DNA from: Collybia mongolica
Lineage: Eukaryota > Basidiomycota > Agaricomycetes > Agaricales > Clitocybaceae
Assembly (NCBI GenBank): GCA_013420905.1
Contig: JAAXNY010000006.1
Location: 3,658,001 to 3,722,000 of the forward strand
DNA length: 64,000 bases
Reading direction: 5' to 3'
Position 1 is the first letter of the stretch; every line of letters begins with the position of its first letter. Below the pieces are notes generated by a model, which did no database searches, was not told where the DNA came from, and saw nothing but the letters and a program-made list of their open reading frames with translations. Both the position numbers and the translations under genes were made by a program. Of the stretch, positions 34,685 to 45,924 are shown piece after piece.

Positions 34685-36928
34685 TTACTTATGGTCCCTA
34701 TGGAAGTCTCCGCTGCGTCCTCCTGACTTATCAGAGACAAATATTTCACCAATTTCCATCTCCTTTCCTGCTACAGCTTTAAGCATATCCCAAACGGTAA
34801 GTAGCCCTACCGTAACTGCCGTGAGGGCCTCCATCTCAACTCCAGTCTTCCCTTCTGTAGAAACTGTTGCACGACACATGATACTATACCGGTCTGCATC
34901 GGATGATGGTAAGTTGTGGATCTCTGGCGTCAGATCAACCGTCACGTTGGTTATAGTGAGGGGATGACACAAAGGAATCAAGTCAGAAGTCTTTTTCGAC
35001 CCCATTATAGCTGCTAGTTGGGCGACGGTTAAGGCGTCTCCTTTTTTACGGGCTTTTTGCTGAGCCCTTTCTTGTGGGGTTCGTGGTTTCTCGTCATTGG
35101 GTTTGAGGGGATAGGTGGCAGTCACAAGCTCATATGCAATGCGGGGGATGTAGATACGGCCTACCGCTGTGGCTGTTCGCCTGGTCGGTTGCTTATCACC
35201 TACATCCACCATGGAGGCATTTCCATGCGAATCGATATGAGTTAGAGTGGGGGCTGGTCGGTGAGAGGACGAAGTGCTGAAGGGATGTGTACCAAGAGTC
35301 ACGGATGATTCGGTGCCAGAAAAACCAGAAAGCAGGGGCCATGAGCCGCGTCCTTTCATTACTCTGGGTACATAATGTTGACTGGGGTAATCACGGTTTG
35401 CGAGATCTGCAAGGGAACCAGGATTATTAGGTCCAGGTACGATTGACAGACACATTATCTACGTAAAGGAAATAACACTCAACCGCCTATCAATATCATC
35501 GGTCTATTTGTAATGACATCGATGTTCTCCATTCCAGCATGTTTCGCATGTTTGCCATAGACCGCAGCCCCAATAATTTCAAGAAGCTCAGCATCTGAGG
35601 CACCTCTTCGCAATTCGTCCCGCAACGACACTTCCTTGGCATCGAACAAGCAAACCTGACGATCATGATTAGTTCTGCGGGTTGGGAAACCACATAGTGA
35701 AACTTACCTTGATCTGACCATCTGCTGTGATTCGAAGGCGGTTGCAAGTTGCGCAGAAGTGATCAGACATACTACTGATGAAACCAAAACTTCCTTGGTA
35801 CCCCGGGATTTGCCAGGTTCGCGCAGTCTCGTTGAGCTCTTCTGGAGCACGATAAACATTTGGGTAACGGACTGATAGGCGTTCTAGCAACTCAGATGAA
35901 GGCACCATCTTGTTTTTGTCCCATTTATTACCTAGAAAGAAATGCTCAGGTAAAGCCCTGAATCATGATTTTGGAGTATCTGACCAGTGAAGGGCATGAA
36001 TTCAATAAAGCGGACGGATAGAGGCTTGTCCTTCGTCATTTCAACAAAGTCGAACACCTCGGCATCGTTCAACCCTTTGATCACGACAACATTCAGCTTG
36101 ACCGATTTCAAAGATGATGCTAAGGCGACATCTAGGGCTTTGATGACCGCGTCGTGTCCTCTTCTTCGTGTTATAAGCTCAAACTTGAATGGATCAAGGG
36201 TGTCCAAGCTACTATGGGTTAAGGTTTTAATCCTTAAACAGGAAATGCGAGCATACCTTAAGTTGAGGTGTGTCAAACCGTTCTCCACGAGGTGAGGCAG
36301 GCGGCGGTGTAGGGAAATGCCGTTGCTGGTCATAGCAATAGATTTGAGTCCATATTTCCGCAGTTCGTTTATCCTGCCTAGCAGTGATTAAAAATGAATA
36401 TTGTGATTTCCTTGCGAAAATGGGGTCGTACCGATAATGTCGTCGATACCTTTCCGGACAGTGGGCTCACCCCCTGTCAAACGAATCTTGGTGACACCGC
36501 TCTTGACGAAAAGGGTTGCCAGCCGAACGACTTCATCGTTTGTCAAAATATGACCGTCCGGCGAAAGGTCAACACCCTCGCTGGGCATGCAGTAAAAGCC
36601 TAGTTTGTATTCAGATACGGATTCTGACGCGAACTGGTATCAGACATACATCGCAAGTTACATCTCTCGGTTAACGATATGCGGAGATAATCGTGGTGGC
36701 GATTGAAGGAATCCACGAGCGCTGGCGAGAATGGGAATGGTCCAGAGGAGTGGGCATCTATCTCTGCGATCTTCGTCTATAGAAGGTGAGGAAACGGTGT
36801 TGAAATGTACGGCCTAGGCTTACCTTGGCACTGGTGCGAGGGTCTAGGCCAGTTGGTGAAGAAAGACACCGCTTAGATAGAAAGGGGGTGCGACGTAGTG
36901 ACTGAGTAAGCTTGAAATGGCGGAGCAT
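34685..36928 (-). CDS. Molybdenum cofactor biosynthesis protein, MoaA-MoaC fusion (MOCS1/CnxABC type)
   Basis: Converts GTP to cyclic pyranopterin monophosphate, first step of Moco synthesis, in mitochondria. Eight exons: 36928-36824, 36776-36650, 36599-36432, 36377-36257, 36208-35985, 35931-35708, 35655-35484 and 35406-34685, 620 aa. The N-terminus ([20 protein letters not shown]) looks like a mitochondrial presequence. MoaA part: radical-SAM cluster motif CNLRCFYCMP formed across a splice, TGGEPTVR, and the second cluster [10 protein letters not shown]. MoaC part: [34 protein letters not shown] and [10 protein letters not shown] with WDMLKA. If the last intron (35483-35407) is retained, translation ends [13 protein letters not shown], the double-glycine end of a separate MOCS1A. 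Confidence 0.95.
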
Positions 36929-37221
36929 GGTTGGAGGGAGGACGGTTGAAGGTTGAGTAATAATTCAAGTATATATAGTTGGCAATCAGGGCGTTTGCAT
37001 CTTCAGATTGGACCTTTCACTAATACCGATATTTAGTAAAGACCTCGGAGACATTTCAAAGGAGATGTCCATTGTGGGCCATCACACAAGAATCTTCTCA
37101 TGATATTATTGTGACCCGGCCCGTGACTCGATCATCCCCCGTGACATTGTGACACAACGACGCGTCACTTCCACCACTTGCAGGACGCGTACACTGCAAT
37201 CTCCAACCATCTCTAGCAAAC
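36929..37221. promoter_or_regulatory. Shared divergent promoter interval
   Basis: 293 bp between the MOCS1 start (minus) and the proteasome beta-3 start (plus). A short A/T-rich tata-like stretch lies at 36971-36977. No further site assigned. Confidence 0.4.
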
Positions 37222-38056
37222 ATGGTGAGCCACATACATTTTATACAATGATATACTCTGATACATTACAAAGTCGATTATGGAATATAACGGTGGCTCC
37301 GTCATAGCTATGGTGGGCAAAGACTGTGTTGCCATTGCATCAGACTTGCGGCTGGGGAATCAGGCATTGGGCATCTCGTCGAACTTCCAGAAGGTGCGCA
37401 CCAAGAAGGACTATCAGATTATGCACATGTCCTGAAGGCTATACTCAGATATTTCCAGTCACAGACCGTATCTACCTTGGATTGCCTGGTCTAGCCACAG
37501 ACGTAACAACCCTGCAAGTCTCGTCTTCGATCTTCAATGAAATGTCGCTTAACGTACCTTATAGACGAGAACGATTTAGGTTTCGAGTGAATATGTATAC
37601 GATTAAGGAAGAGCGAGAAATCGAACCCGAAACCTTCGCCCACCTCGTGTCTTCAACGCTCTATGAACATCGATTCGGTCCCTATTTCATTGAACCAGTC
37701 ATGGCTGGATTATCCAAAACTCCCTCTGGCGGGGTCAAGCCTTTCATCGCTGCAACGGATCTCATTGGTTGCCTAAACTTTGCCAAAGACTTTGTGGTCG
37801 CTGGGACTGCAAGCTCAAAGCTATATGGTGTTGCGGAAGGTCTGTGGGAGCCTGATTTGGAGCCCGAGGACCTCTTCGAGACAATTTCACAAACACTTTT
37901 GAACGCGGTGGATCGCGATGCATATTCCGGCTGGGGATGTATCGTACATGTGATGTGAGATTCCCAAAGTTTCTGTCTACATTGCAACTAATCTCAATGG
38001 GCTACAGTACGAAGGACAAGGTTGTGACGCGTACACTCAAAGGGAGGATGGATTAG
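37222..38056 (+). CDS. PUP3: Proteasome subunit beta type-3 (Pup3)
   Basis: Non-catalytic beta-3 subunit of the 20S core. Five exons, 37222-37224, 37274-37393, 37449-37513, 37565-37954 and 38008-38056, give 208 aa (yeast 205). [20 protein letters not shown] begins the beta sandwich. [46 protein letters not shown] and [19 protein letters not shown] are typical of beta-3. The first exon contains only the ATG before a GT donor. Intron 37514-37564 is GC-AG with a perfect GCAAGT donor and is 51 nt, so its retention would keep the frame and insert 17 residues. Confidence 0.95.
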
Positions 38057-38174
38057 ACATATCTTGTAGATAACACTTATATCAACCCTGAAACTCATCA
38101 TGTGTACAGGTCCATGACGAGCTGATTTCTGAAGATCAGCCCCGCTACCTAATGTGACTGTTTTTGTACTTGTT

Positions 38175-40048
38175 ATGTCTCTACCCCGACGTTCCGCGCT
38201 TTTTTCCTGCTTCGCTGCCACTATAGTCATTCTATTTGCATTTGCTATCGACCACTTTAGTAGAACACGAAAAGAGCGCTTCCCCAAGGGTCCGCGTGTG
38301 ACATTGCAAGCGTCCTACGTCGCACACCACGACGCGAACTTCGAGCGAATCTCCTTCTATCCTCATGCACCACAGAAAGCCGATACAACGGCTGTTGTTC
38401 TGAATTGGTCGCGGCTGCCCAATGTGGTACGAATCGTTGAGCAGTTGTGCGATCAATCTCTTGAATATACCATTGCAACAATTCTGGTATGGAATAACAG
38501 TCCACGAGCGCTCAGCCAAGAGGTTCGTGCCTTGATTTAAATCGTCCGCTTCCTGATTGGTAGTTGAATGTCATTGTTAAAGTAGGATTTCGAGAGTGCT
38601 CCCAGTCACTGTACGAAAAAAAAACTTCGAGTACACAACTCGCCAGTCAACCTATACTTTGAAGCCCGTTACACAGCATGTGCACAGGCGACAACGCCTT
38701 TTTGCTTCATTCAAGTAATGCCTTTCTACCCCCCATTTCTTCTTACCTTTGATGTAATTTATTTTGGGGTTTTCTCCATTCTCCCAGGACGACGACTATT
38801 TAATATGGCCCGAAATCATAAACACGCTTCGACATCAAATCGAGCACTTGGCCGGGCCCAGGATTCATTTGTTGCCCTCTCATGAATTACTTTCAAGCCA
38901 TTTTCGTGACATTCACACAGATTCAGGTATACATACTTCATTTGCCTGGCTCGGGCATGGCACCATCATTCGGCGGGCTGAGGCTGTCGAGTTTATGGAT
39001 CTCATGAAGTCTTTGAATGTAACTGGGGAAGAGCTTAAGATGTCAGATAACTATTTCACTATCTTGAGCAACACATATTCCGAGATGTGGTTTGATCAGG
39101 GTGTTGAATTAGGGGGTGGACAGCCATTCACAGCGGGCTCGGAAGGGGAAGAAAGGAACAATTACTATATCGTGTGTAATCCAGATTTTGCGCTGTTGTT
39201 CCTGGAACTCCCGCTTGTCTATTCGCCGCTTACTTCGCTCATGTAGATTAAAGCGACTCGACTTCTCCAGTCAATAGCCCCAACGGGTTCTAATAATGAA
39301 CCCAACGGCACAAACTTGCCGTATGTCAGGACGGGGAATGCATCCCTATATTTCCCGACATCCGTATCTCGCGCCCCATGCTTAGGTTCCAGCTGTCTGC
39401 TTGAGACCTCAATTAGCCTGTTACCTGATGGAATCAGACACTTTGCTCTCAGTGCGGACCAAATGCTCGCCCTGGAGGTAAGCAACATGGAGTTATTAAG
39501 CGATAGACAGGTATTGCATTACCATGCATACCCTCCATCACACGCTGTTGATGGGCGGCCAGGTACTGCTTTTCGCAGTCCAAAATGTAGGTCCCAGTAA
39601 AGCTTTCTGTACACCAGCTCGATGAATCACCCGATTTCAGATGCTCAAGAAGGAGATACGATATCGCTTGATGTTATGAAAAGGATAGGTCCACGCTGGA
39701 AAAGTGTCGACCTTGTATTTTTGGTTGATACCTCAACGGAATTGATTTTAGGCGCGTCCACATATCAAATGAGAGTTGAGAGACGTTGGGTATGTCCCGT
39801 CTCTTCTAACAGAAGGTCAAGAAACGTGACCATAAGTTTAGGTCACAACTCCTTACACCCTGGTCTGCATCGATTCAGATATTAGGTCAGAAACTTCAGA
39901 GATTCTTCGGGAGTGTGCGATTCAGATGCTGCCCACACTTCGCGCCCGAAAGGGAGCGCATATCTTTCGGGCACGTCTTGAGAAAGATGTAGCGGAAAAT
40001 TGGTGCATCCATGAAGTTTGGTTGCGTGGAAATGTGAAAAAGCCATGA
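38175..40048 (+). CDS. Type II membrane glycosyltransferase, GT64/exostosin-like, with discoidin-like tail
   Basis: Six exons, 38175-38522, 38586-38714, 38788-39171, 39247-39586, 39641-39789 and 39842-40048, give 518 aa. A single N-terminal membrane helix (SCFAATIVILFAFAI) marks a Golgi type II protein. The catalytic part has TAVVLNWSRLPNVVRIVEQL, ILVWNNSP and KLRVHNSPVN. CFIQDDDYLIWPEI supplies the DxD metal/nucleotide-sugar motif. SDNYFTILSN follows. Residues ~360-518 contain SHAVDGRPGTAFRSPK, which resembles the start of an F5/8 type C sugar-binding module, and the protein ends FRARLEKDVAENWCIHEVWL. Acceptor unknown. Only 118 bp separate it from the proteasome gene. Confidence 0.82.
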
Positions 40049-40276
40049 GCCTTCTGAGCGAATTCGAAAAGGTCACAAGCGTACTTGATATGTTCATTGT
40101 ATAAAGAATGTGGCAGGTCCGCTTTTGAGTACTTCGTTGGGCCGGTCGGTCCGGACAATCCGTCATGCTTATGTCATCAGTCCTCTTTGAGACTGGCCCG
40201 ACTCGGGTGTCCAACTCATCTGCAGCGAGCCCATTCTGTGGCCGCAAAACAATATCTGCACCATCGCGAACGCATA

Positions 40277-41466
40277 ATGTCAAGTGCACTGTCGAAACGG
40301 ATTGGGGGGTCTATTCTCCCAGGTGCATCCCGCAGAAGATTCATTTCTGTGAAGGTAACGTGTCCAAAACCTGGATCACTACTCATCCCGTCTCTAGTTC
40401 CTTATACTAACTTCGTAGTCGCTATTGCATGGATCTCCGGAAGCAAAGAAGGCCGGTGACCTGGATGTTCTTCAACACTCGCGAATTGTTGGTCGAGGGA
40501 AATATATACATGGCTTTGAGAGTAAGCTCATTCAGCCCGAGTGATAACTGGCGTCCTAATTTATCGTAGCCCACCGGGTCAAACCCGACAAAGTTGAAGA
40601 ATACAAGAAAGCAGCGTGAGTTGGACTACATCTGTGAATTATGACTACGGTCGACATTATCCTACAGGGAGAAATATTACATCGGACTTAAAGAGGACCC
40701 TGCCATGCAAGTGAAGCTGACCGGCAACTGGGAAACGCTGGTAGGCGAACAGGATACGTTTGTCCACATCTTGGAATATGAGAACTATGGTGGATTCGAT
40801 AAGACGTCGCAGTTGTTGAAGTCGTCGCCCGAGGTGCGTTTGCGCTAGAGTGATGTAATCCGGCCATGAAAACTTGATGCCCCAAACAGCACTTGGCAGC
40901 GTACCGCCAAATTCTACCTTTTCTTGTGTCTCGCTCGTCTCAACTCAGCCAGGAGTTTGCCTTCTTCCCCACAGCCCCTCCCCATGAGAAGGGAGGCATA
41001 TTTGAATTAAGATCATACCACCTTCAGCCCGGCACCCTGTTGGAGTGGGAAAGTACATGGTTCGTGAAAATCACTGTTCTTGAAATCATACAGTAATCTT
41101 GGAGTTAGGAGGAGAGGTATCGAAGCACGCAGGAAATATGTGGCTCCTGTCGGTGCATGGTTTTCTCAGGCTGGTCGTTTACACCAGGTCCACCACATGT
41201 GGCAATATCCGTAAGACTTTTCTCCTCTCATTTAATGAAATTATACCCACTGTTGTTCTTTAAAGGAGCCTGGAAGCGAGAAAAGAGCTTCGAGAACAAG
41301 CATGGCAAGTAGATGGCTGGGCTGAAACTGTATCAAAGGTCGGCATGATCACGCCTGTTGTTGTCCACTTTGTAATAATATCTGTTCTTCTTTGCAGACG
41401 GCACAGCTAGCGAAAACCATGGATTCATTCATACTCACTCCCCTGGATTTTAGTCCTCTCAAATAA
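40277..41466 (+). CDS. NIPSNAP family protein
   Basis: Mitochondrial protein of the NIPSNAP family (mitophagy-signal and vesicle-linked roles known in animals). Eight exons, 40277-40354, 40419-40521, 40570-40615, 40668-40833, 40890-41059, 41109-41210, 41266-41338 and 41398-41466, give 268 aa. The N-terminus is basic (ALSKRIGGSILPGASRRRF), a likely presequence. The first ferredoxin-like NIPSNAP unit includes HRVKPDKVEEYKKAAEKYY and GNWETLVGEQDTFVHILEY. The second includes GGIFELRSYHLQPGTLLEWE, GAWFSQAGRLHQVHHMWQY and the end PLDFSPLK, all diagnostic. Confidence 0.95.
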
Positions 41467-41772
41467 TGTAGCCAATATAAATATTGTATACCCTGCACTC
41501 TAACCTTAACCAAGGACAAAACGACAAAAACCTCGTCTCGTATTCATTATTTGGTTTTCCTATTCTGGATGTTTGGTACACAGTCGCAGTGCATTTAGAC
41601 AACTGGAGGCGACCATGTGCATATTTCCCCTGCCTTGTCATTTAAATCCCAGCGAGTCATGACTCGGATGAGGTAATGACATTGCGTAGCGTCATGTGGC
41701 TAATCGTTTCACTTGTTTTCGGCGGGTTTTGTCAAGTTCCTTGCAATCTCTCATCTATACCTTTCTCTCATT
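41467..41772. other. Intergenic region
   Basis: 306 bp of 3' flank and promoter before the zinc-cluster gene. Nothing specific seen. Confidence 0.4.
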
Positions 41773-44700
41773 ATGGAATGGCGTTATTCAGACCCTTCTG
41801 AAGACGAAACAGCACAAGGTATACAATCAACAAGTAGAAAAAGAAGCAGCAGGGGTTCGATTCATAATATCCACTGATGATATCTCCTCTCTAACATTTC
41901 ATACACTCAGCTTGTGATCAGTGTCGGAAGACAAAAAGCAAGTGTGAACAACCAGGTGGTGATCCAAGCCCCTGTAAGAATTGTGCTCTAGCGGGAACAG
42001 GTTCGTAAGAAGCGTTTCTAGTTATTTCGAAGCTTTGACGCTTGTCGCTGCCTCCAAGCTTGCACGTTCCTAGGTATTTCAATTCGGCTGTTATCTTGTT
42101 TACAATGACCAATATAAACTTTAGGGCCTAGTTACAAGCGCGGGCCACCGAAAGGCTATATACACGCAATCGAACAGCGGTGGCACCAGGTCGAGTCTCT
42201 GCTAGGCGCTATCATACAATGCCCTGATCCACGAGTGCAAGGTTTCGTCTCTGATTTAAGACAAGATGACCTTGCTCGGGAGATAATTCATAGAGTTGAT
42301 GTGGGACCATATGTCGGTCAACTTAGTAATGTACAACTCTTGAACGTTATCCTGACCAGCTTTTCAGGGCCCTTCTGGTCGGCGCAGTCAGCCCGAGGGA
42401 GCGACAAAGGAGGATTTCTTTGCTTCGATCCTCAGAAGCAGTGAACCTAGCACGTCTCGGGATTCAGCTCGGTCACGCAGGCAATCCCGAGTGTCCCGCG
42501 AAATAGTCTCCTCAAATCAAGGCCCGTCTTTCGATCCGATATTTCGGCGGTTTTGATTGACGTTAATCAAAATTAAGATCATGGTCTTTCAGTAGTCCCT
42601 ACCAAGGAATGGCAGGATAATTTATCGAATAGGCTTGCAAATTCAGGGAAAGCCACATCGTACATGGGCTATGATAGCTCTCGATCCCTCCCTCAAAGGC
42701 GAAAGCTCAACGGCTCAAGTGATGTTGCGGAGGCACACCCTGATTGGAACGACATGTATGTGATGAACGCAGGTACAAATTTGAAGATGGTTGATGGACC
42801 AATGTTGACGCCGCGATCACACTTCAGGCGATGATGCATCAAATGACGCTGCTGAGGGCATTGGTGGGTTGTCATTGGATGAACATCAGGAGGTGAGCGG
42901 AATTGTCCAAAATATTGTTCTAAACTCACGCTTTTCCCAGGTCCGGTTTCATGGCAAGGCTAGCGGTCTGCACCTGCTTAGCAGAAGTGACCGAACCGAC
43001 GACAGAATCGAAGGTGGAATCTGGTCCGTCGTTTGTTTGTTGTTGATAGCATTCGCCTAATGTGTATTTTAGGAGATTACCCATGGCCAGGGTATGGCCA
43101 GCGTCCAAGGCACGCAAAGCTCCTACAGAACCGGACGTGAATGTACCCTTGCCGCCTGTTCAAGTTCAAGATCGGCTTCTAGATTTATTTTTCACCTACG
43201 TTCATCCTGTCTTTCCGGTCATTCATAGAATCCGTTTTCTATCCGAGTATAATATCCAGTGCGGACATTTCCTTCACAATAGATGGTTACTTACTGTAGC
43301 ATCTAGGAAGCAAAAGTAGGGGAAGTCGTGTGTCCAGCTATCTGGTGGCTTATAAACCAATTACCAGCGGCCCTAGTATTCGCCCAATGTCCCCCGAATC
43401 AGGCAGTTCTGCATCACCACGGCCAGAACCGTCCCAGGAAGTTACACCTTTACTATTATTCTCCATATTCACAATTACAGCGCGATTCTGCGAAGATGCG
43501 GTGCCGCCTCCACCAAAAGGGAAAATGTGGGAGGCGGGTTGTGACTATCTGGACAGTGCGCGCGCAATATTGAGTTTGTAACACTACACGATCACGATTT
43601 ACTCAAAAATTCTCATCCACAAAAATCTTTTAGCCAAGATCTTCCATCAAGCTCGACCATCGACCGTCCAATCCCTCCTTCTTTTGGGTTATCGAGAATT
43701 TGGCATAGGTAAACTCGTTATTGGAGGCGCTCCTGTCAATCTAATCTTGCCTGGTAGGCTCAATGGAACAAGGATGGATATTTATAGGTGAGTCGTGGTT
43801 CTTCTCAATGATAATTTCAATTCACATAGTATTAAGGCATGGCTATACGGATGGTACACCATTGTGATAAAATATGGGAAAAAACTCTTAATTCTGTTAC
43901 AGGCAATGGACCTTGGATTGAATTGCGACTCGTCGACCTGGAAGATCCATGGTCACAAGCTATTCTCACCAGAAGAGATACAAACGCGCCGTCAGATCTG
44001 GTGGTCTTGCTGCTTGGCCGATCGGTGTGCAACTCTCTGTTTTGGTATCACTGATGATGAATTTATTACGATCATTAGATATGGATCAGTCTATATGGGT
44101 GCGCTGAAAAAATTCTCCCAGCTCTCACTTGCTACATACTTTTGACAGGCCGGCCAATCGTGATAAAAGATGATGATTTCGATACCCCTCTACCAGATGT
44201 AGATCGGGTGAGTCCGAAATAACGGAACCATGATCTGCATTCTGAGATTTTTGGCAGGAAGAAGACAATTTCCCATGGCCCCCAGTAACGGGCACGAATT
44301 TAGGCCTTTCGTATCCACCAGTTTCGGGACGGATATCAAGTAATTTCCGTGCCCTAGCAACCTTGTGTAAGCACTGCCGACTAACCTTCAATAGACCTAG
44401 TATGAATGATTCATCTAGCAATCATTTCTGGAGCCATCGTCTCCAATATATACCCTGTTCGACAAACACCCGGATTATCCAAAAGGGCGTTGCTGGCTGA
44501 ATTAGAAACACGTCTAGACCAATGGTTCATTAGTTTACCGGAAGAACTTCGATACGAGACCACGAGCAGACGGCCGCTCCCTCCACCACAAACTCTTTTC
44601 CTACACATCAGATATAGGGGTGCTGTGCTCTTACTTCATCGTGCATTGTACGTTGGTTAATTCTAAAGAGGATTCTCCATGTATTTACCCAGTTTTCTAG

Positions 44701-45688
44701 TATTCCAAACTGGAAAGGGTAATATTTTGCAAAATATCTCAATCAATACAAACTCATATATTTATTAGCACTGAGCCCACCTCTCGCAACACTCTTGAAC
44801 TCAAAGCGTTTGACCTTGCGCAAGGCGCTGCTAGTCACATCAGTGCAATAGGTAATTGGGTTATTTGTTGCTAGAGATACTTCCATGCTAAAGGATTGGT
44901 AGTGACTGCCTATCGCGAAGGGTTTACACTCAAACGGAGCTCTGCTTTCCTTACGTCGTATATACTCAGTGCAGCGTAAGGCGTATCGTTTAAGTCTTCA
45001 TGATCCGAACTGATCCGCATTTACTAGTATAATGCATATCCTGACATGTATGTAAACATGACATCTTATGTATTCTTTGCTCATGATCCCGTTTAGTGAC
45101 TCTTCGACCTTCCAATCTTCAGGCTTCTTTAGGTTTTCAGCAATGTATGGCCGCTTTGAAAGACATGGAGGTATGCCTCACTTTCACACTTCGCACTCAC
45201 GCCACTTCTAACGGCTAATCACCTTCGAGATTGTCTGGCCCAGTGCGGCCCGTGCATGGGAACTATTGAATGGTGTCAAGCTGGGGTCCAACGGTATATC
45301 TTCACCTCAGATAAACCTTTCTGATAGAAACAAAAGGCACGCTGAGGATGCGTTCGGCCAAGAAAAAAGTTCGGACTATCTTGAAAGGGAGGCATTTAAG
45401 ACTTTCAGCGTTGGAGAAGCAAATCGTGGAAATGGAGGCGAGGATGGAGTTCAAGAGTTGGGTACACGGATTATGGCACACATGCTTGGCCTTCACATCC
45501 CTGGCATTGAACCCTCCACATCATATTATCCTGGTTATGAATGGTGGCCTCGTCAAGCCGACGCCTCTTCTTCCCATCCTATGTCACCAATCCCACCCGA
45601 ACCACGCAATATACATAACGCCCCAGAATGGCCTCAACCCTCCGCACCCACGGAATCCACTTACAATTTCGAGTTTGGGCGCTTTTAA
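41773..45688 (+). CDS. Zn(II)2Cys6 transcription factor with fungal-specific regulatory domain
   Basis: DNA-binding activator or repressor. The zinc cluster sits at residues ~16-45: ACDQCRKTKSKCEQPG then PCKNCALAGT, with one expected Cys replaced or spliced away at the end. GPSYKRGPPKGYIHAIEQRW follows, the linker and start of the dimer coil typical of this mushroom family. The Fungal_trans domain is seen in LDLFFTYVHPVFPVIHRIRF, LLLFSIFTITARFCED, WKIHGHKLFSPEEIQTRRQIWW and RPIVIKDDDFDTPLP. Early exons are 41773-41818, 41911-42000, 42125-42312, 42368-42521, 42593-42772, 42828-42892, 42941-43023, 43073-43315, 43368-43573 and from 43634. Joins after 44330 are not all resolved. The C-terminus (WWPRQADASSSHPMSPIPPE) is acidic/Pro-rich. 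Regulated genes are unknown. Confidence 0.87.
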
Positions 45689-45924
45689 TATGTTCTATAT
45701 AGTACTGCGGATGGCTTGAAAAAGCACATAGAATATAAAATAATATGCATACTTGTTAGCCTGTTCTTTGTTTTCATGCGGTTGCGAAAAAACCGGATTG
45801 GATCTAGATTGATGTCTGCCAAATTGGACTAACAATGTCGATCGCGACGTTAGGTAATGCACTAATTATATGTTGGACCCATAGACCGAAATTGTTTTCC
45901 TCTTCGTGCCTCAATCCGCCAGTG

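Noticed and set aside
35484..36928. MOCS1A as a separate gene ending at the GG stop
   Set aside because: The MoaC exon follows in phase after a normal acceptor with no own start context, so one fused gene with possible intron retention explains it better.
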